A model generated the notes under the pieces. That model was not told the DNA's origin and did not search any database. It saw only the letters and a program-made list of their open reading frames with translations. Shown here one piece after another: positions 61,698 through 64,000 of a stretch of DNA of 64,000 nt. Origin of the DNA: an uncultured Granulosicoccus sp. (GTDB lineage: Bacteria > Pseudomonadota > Gammaproteobacteria > Granulosicoccales > Granulosicoccaceae); the NCBI GenBank assembly GCA_947492525.1, contig CANLNQ010000007.1, forward strand, positions 1-64,000. The letters are read 5' to 3'. Position 1 is the first letter of the stretch. The number at the start of each line of letters is the position of its first letter. The position numbers and the translations under genes were made by a program.

Positions 61698-63173
61698 TCA
61701 GGCAATGCCACCCATGCACAGATACTTGATCTCCAGATAATCCTCGACACCGTGGTGTGAGCCCTCGCGGCCCTGACCCGATTGCTTGACGCCACCGAAC
61801 GGTGCCACCTCGGTGGAAATCAGTCCGGTATTGATGCCGACCATGCCGTATTCGAGTGCTTCGGCCACCTTCCAGACCCGGCTAAGATCATTCGCGTAGA
61901 AGTAGGAGGCGAGGCCGAAGATGGTGTCATTGGCCTGCTCGATGACATCGTCGACAGATTTGAACCGGAACAGCGGGGCCACCGGGCCGAATGTCTCCTC
62001 GGATGAGACTTTCATGTCCTTGGTGACACCGGTCAGTACCGTGGGCTCGAAAAAGGTCTTGCCCAATGCGTGCCGCTGGCCGCCGGTGACAAGACTTGCA
62101 CCCTTGTCCAGCGCATCGGCCACGTGTTCCTCCACTTTCTTCAGCGCATTTTCGTCAATCAGGGGGCCGGCAGTGACGCCTTCCTCGAAGCCGTCACCGA
62201 CCTTGATCTTGCTGGCTGCGGCTGCCAGTTTTTCTGCAAATTCATCGTAGACACCGGCCTGTACATACAGACGATTGGCACAGACACAGGTCTGACCGTT
62301 GTTGCGATACTTGGAGATCATCGCCCCTTCCACGGCAGCATCGATATCGGCATCGTCGAAAACGATGAACGGGGCATTGCCACCGAGTTCCATGGATGTT
62401 CGCATGATCTGGTCGGCAGCCTGCTTCATCAGGATGCGGCCCACTTCCGTGGAGCCCGTGAAGGTCAGTTTGCGCACCTTGGGGTTTTCGCAGAATTCCT
62501 TGCCCATCGCCGAGGATGAGCTGGATGGCAGGATGCTCAGCAGACCTGCGGGCAGACCCGCCTCGTTGGCCAGGACGCCCAGCGCCAGTGCCGACAGGGG
62601 CGTCTGTGCGGCGGGTTTGGCGACGAAGGCACAGCCGACGGCCAGAGCGGGCGCCATCTTGCGGGCGATCATGGCATTGGGAAAATTCCAGGGGGTGATG
62701 GAGGCCACGACACCGATTGGCTGCTTCAACACGACGATTCGCTTGTCGGTCTCGTGGCCGGGAATGGTTTCGCCATAGATGCGCCTGGCTTCTTCGGCAA
62801 ACCACTCCACGAAGCTTGCGCCGTAGAGGACCTCTCCACGGGCTTCGGCGAATGGCTTGCCCATCTCTGCGGTGAGAATCGCAGCCAGATCGTCGGCATT
62901 GTCGATCATGAGTTCATTCCAGCGCCGCAATACCTTGCCGCGTTCCCTGGCTGTCTTCGCCGCCCAGTCTTTCTGTGCTGCGTAGGCCAGGTCAATGGCT
63001 CGGGCTGCCTCTTCACGGTTGAAGTCGGGCAGGCTGGCCAGATGTTCACCGGTCGCCGGATTGGTGACGTCGAAGCGTTGTCCGCTGGCAGATGTCTCGA
63101 GAAGCTCGCCAGCCAGATAGCCGGCCTGGCAGAGGAGCTCTTTGCGAATCAGTTTGTCATGGAGTGTGTTCAT
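61698..63173 (-). CDS. gabD: NAD(P)-dependent succinate-semialdehyde dehydrogenase
   Basis: 491 aa, aldehyde dehydrogenase superfamily. GabD-like features: TPWNFPNAMIARKMAPALAVG, FTGSTEVGRILM, catalytic Glu in MELGGNAPF and Cys in NGQTCVCANR. Oxidises succinate semialdehyde to succinate in GABA catabolism. Divergent from an IclR regulator that may control it. No gabT next to it in the window. Confidence 0.92.
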   Translation of the reverse strand: MNTLHDKLIRKELLCQAGYLAGELLETSASGQRFDVTNPATGEHLASLPDFNREEAARAIDLAYAAQKDWAAKTARERGKVLRRWNELMIDNADDLAAILTAEMGKPFAEARGEVLYGASFVEWFAEEARRIYGETIPGHETDKRIVVLKQPIGVVASITPWNFPNAMIARKMAPALAVGCAFVAKPAAQTPLSALALGVLANEAGLPAGLLSILPSSSSSAMGKEFCENPKVRKLTFTGSTEVGRILMKQAADQIMRTSMELGGNAPFIVFDDADIDAAVEGAMISKYRNNGQTCVCANRLYVQAGVYDEFAEKLAAAASKIKVGDGFEEGVTAGPLIDENALKKVEEHVADALDKGASLVTGGQRHALGKTFFEPTVLTGVTKDMKVSSEETFGPVAPLFRFKSVDDVIEQANDTIFGLASYFYANDLSRVWKVAEALEYGMVGINTGLISTEVAPFGGVKQSGQGREGSHHGVEDYLEIKYLCMGGIA

Positions 63174-63441
63174 GATGGATACCCTGTGCTGCTTGCTTGG
63201 ATTGTTGGAATGCGCTCATGATGACGGTGGTTCAGGCCAGCCACAATGACCATGCCTGCCGGCGGTGTCGAGCGTATGGTCTGTGCATGAGGTGTGTGAA
63301 GCCGATGGTACAGGCTGTTGCAGTTCGGCGTGAGTGGGATCGTGCGACGAGAATGATTGCGGATCATCTATCGGTTGATCGGCATCCGGTGTTATTGTCT
63401 GCGCTTTCCACTGGGCGTTTGATTCGACAGAATCCTACACG

Positions 63442-64000
63442 ATGACTCACGACAACGAGCTAGACCAACGGCATCCGAAAGGTTCGACCGTCACCCGGGT
63501 GATGGATATCCTCAAGGCCATTGCCGATGCCGATCGCCCACTCAACCCGACCGAGATAGCCGAACAACTGAATATCCCCAAGGCCAGTGTGCATCGCCTG
63601 TGCGCGACCCTGGAGGATCATGGCTATCTGAAAACCCGTCTCAATGGACGTGGCGTACAGGCAGGGCCACGTCTGAATCAGCTGGCCCTGGGTGTGCTGT
63701 CGGCCTCGCCCTTGCAGGCGCAGCGTCGGGCCATACTCACCGAGCTGTCAGAGCAGATCGGAGAAACCTGCAATATCGCTGTGCCCGATGGGTTCGAGAT
63801 GATCTACTACGATCGGGCGGAAACACATTGGCCAGTACGCGTCAGTCTGCAGATCGGTAGTCGTGTACCGGTGTGCAGTACGGCCAGCGGCAAGATGTAT
63901 CTGAGTGTACTGCCCGAGGTGCAGCGCGAGCGTATCCTGGCCAATGTTCGCCTGAAGGCCTATACGCCCAACACATTGCTGAGTTTCAGTGAACTCAGAG
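63442..64000 (+). CDS. IclR family transcriptional regulator, truncated by window end
   Basis: 186 codons visible, no stop before the window edge. N-terminal winged helix (RVMDILKAIADADRPLNPTEIAEQLNIPKASVHRLC) and the start of the IclR effector domain (TELSEQIGETCNIAVPDGFEMIYYDRAE, STASGKMYLSVLP). Divergent from gabD across 268 bases, so likely its regulator; the effector is not known. Confidence 0.9.
   Translation, partial: MTHDNELDQRHPKGSTVTRVMDILKAIADADRPLNPTEIAEQLNIPKASVHRLCATLEDHGYLKTRLNGRGVQAGPRLNQLALGVLSASPLQAQRRAILTELSEQIGETCNIAVPDGFEMIYYDRAETHWPVRVSLQIGSRVPVCSTASGKMYLSVLPEVQRERILANVRLKAYTPNTLLSFSELR

Overview
The window is a 64 kb piece of a GC-rich Gammaproteobacterium chromosome. 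Gene density is normal, operons are short and mixed in strand, and I found no phage, IS, integrase, CRISPR or tRNA. Outer-membrane proteins, TlpA/DUF4266/DUF3570, AmpG and a PQQ-type ABC exporter fit a free-living, probably marine gammaproteobacterium. A Granulosicoccus-like source is only a guess. Short tandem repeats are unusually common: two 9-bp arrays inside a gene, a 6-bp array, a 14-bp array and a ~50-bp array.

Layout. 1-4.6 kb: an AstE/aspartoacylase-family hydrolase with a repeat-coded N-terminal extension, a hybrid histidine kinase and a small membrane protein. 4.6-10.5 kb: a complete tungsten aldehyde oxidoreductase operon (ferredoxin, AOR, FAD subunit, MoaD-like, an unknown 109-aa protein, MoaA) behind a palindrome-rich leader. 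10.6-17.5 kb: an FkbM methyltransferase, then a murein-recycling neighbourhood (MurI, AmpG, a cytoplasmic GH84 glucosaminidase, NlpC/P60), an Fe-S protein and an M23 lipoprotein. 17.6-22.4 kb: a microsatellite, a DnaQ-like exonuclease, a DUF1801-like protein, a NemR-type electrophile-response set (TetR, CurA-like reductase, DJ-1/PfpI) and a SRAP protein preceded by a strong terminator.

22.4-32.7 kb: a GntR-controlled peptide-type ABC importer operon carrying an SDR, a polysaccharide-deacetylase-like hydrolase and a cytoplasmic gamma-glutamyltransferase, with a divergent aspartate-semialdehyde-dehydrogenase-like gene. 32.7-38.1 kb: DEAD-box helicase, EVE protein, and a thioredoxin-fold protein coupled to a chemoreceptor. 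38.2-45.3 kb: YHS protein, SsuABC-like importer, PedBC-like exporter, LuxR-type response regulator and soluble hybrid kinase. This resembles the accessory genes of PQQ-dependent alcohol oxidation, but no dehydrogenase lies in the window.

45.5-64 kb: OmpA-like protein, TrpS, ReAV-type asparaginase, a four-gene operon (FemAB-like acyltransferase, carbamoyltransferase, membrane protein, exported clan-CD peptidase), Pta, an HTH/periplasmic-binding-domain regulator, the TlpA-DUF4266-DUF3570 triad with a divergent two-component system, a stand-alone TupA tungstate-binding protein between two repeat arrays, GabD and a truncated IclR regulator. AOR at the left and TupA plus the HTH/PBP regulator at the right suggest active tungsten metabolism.
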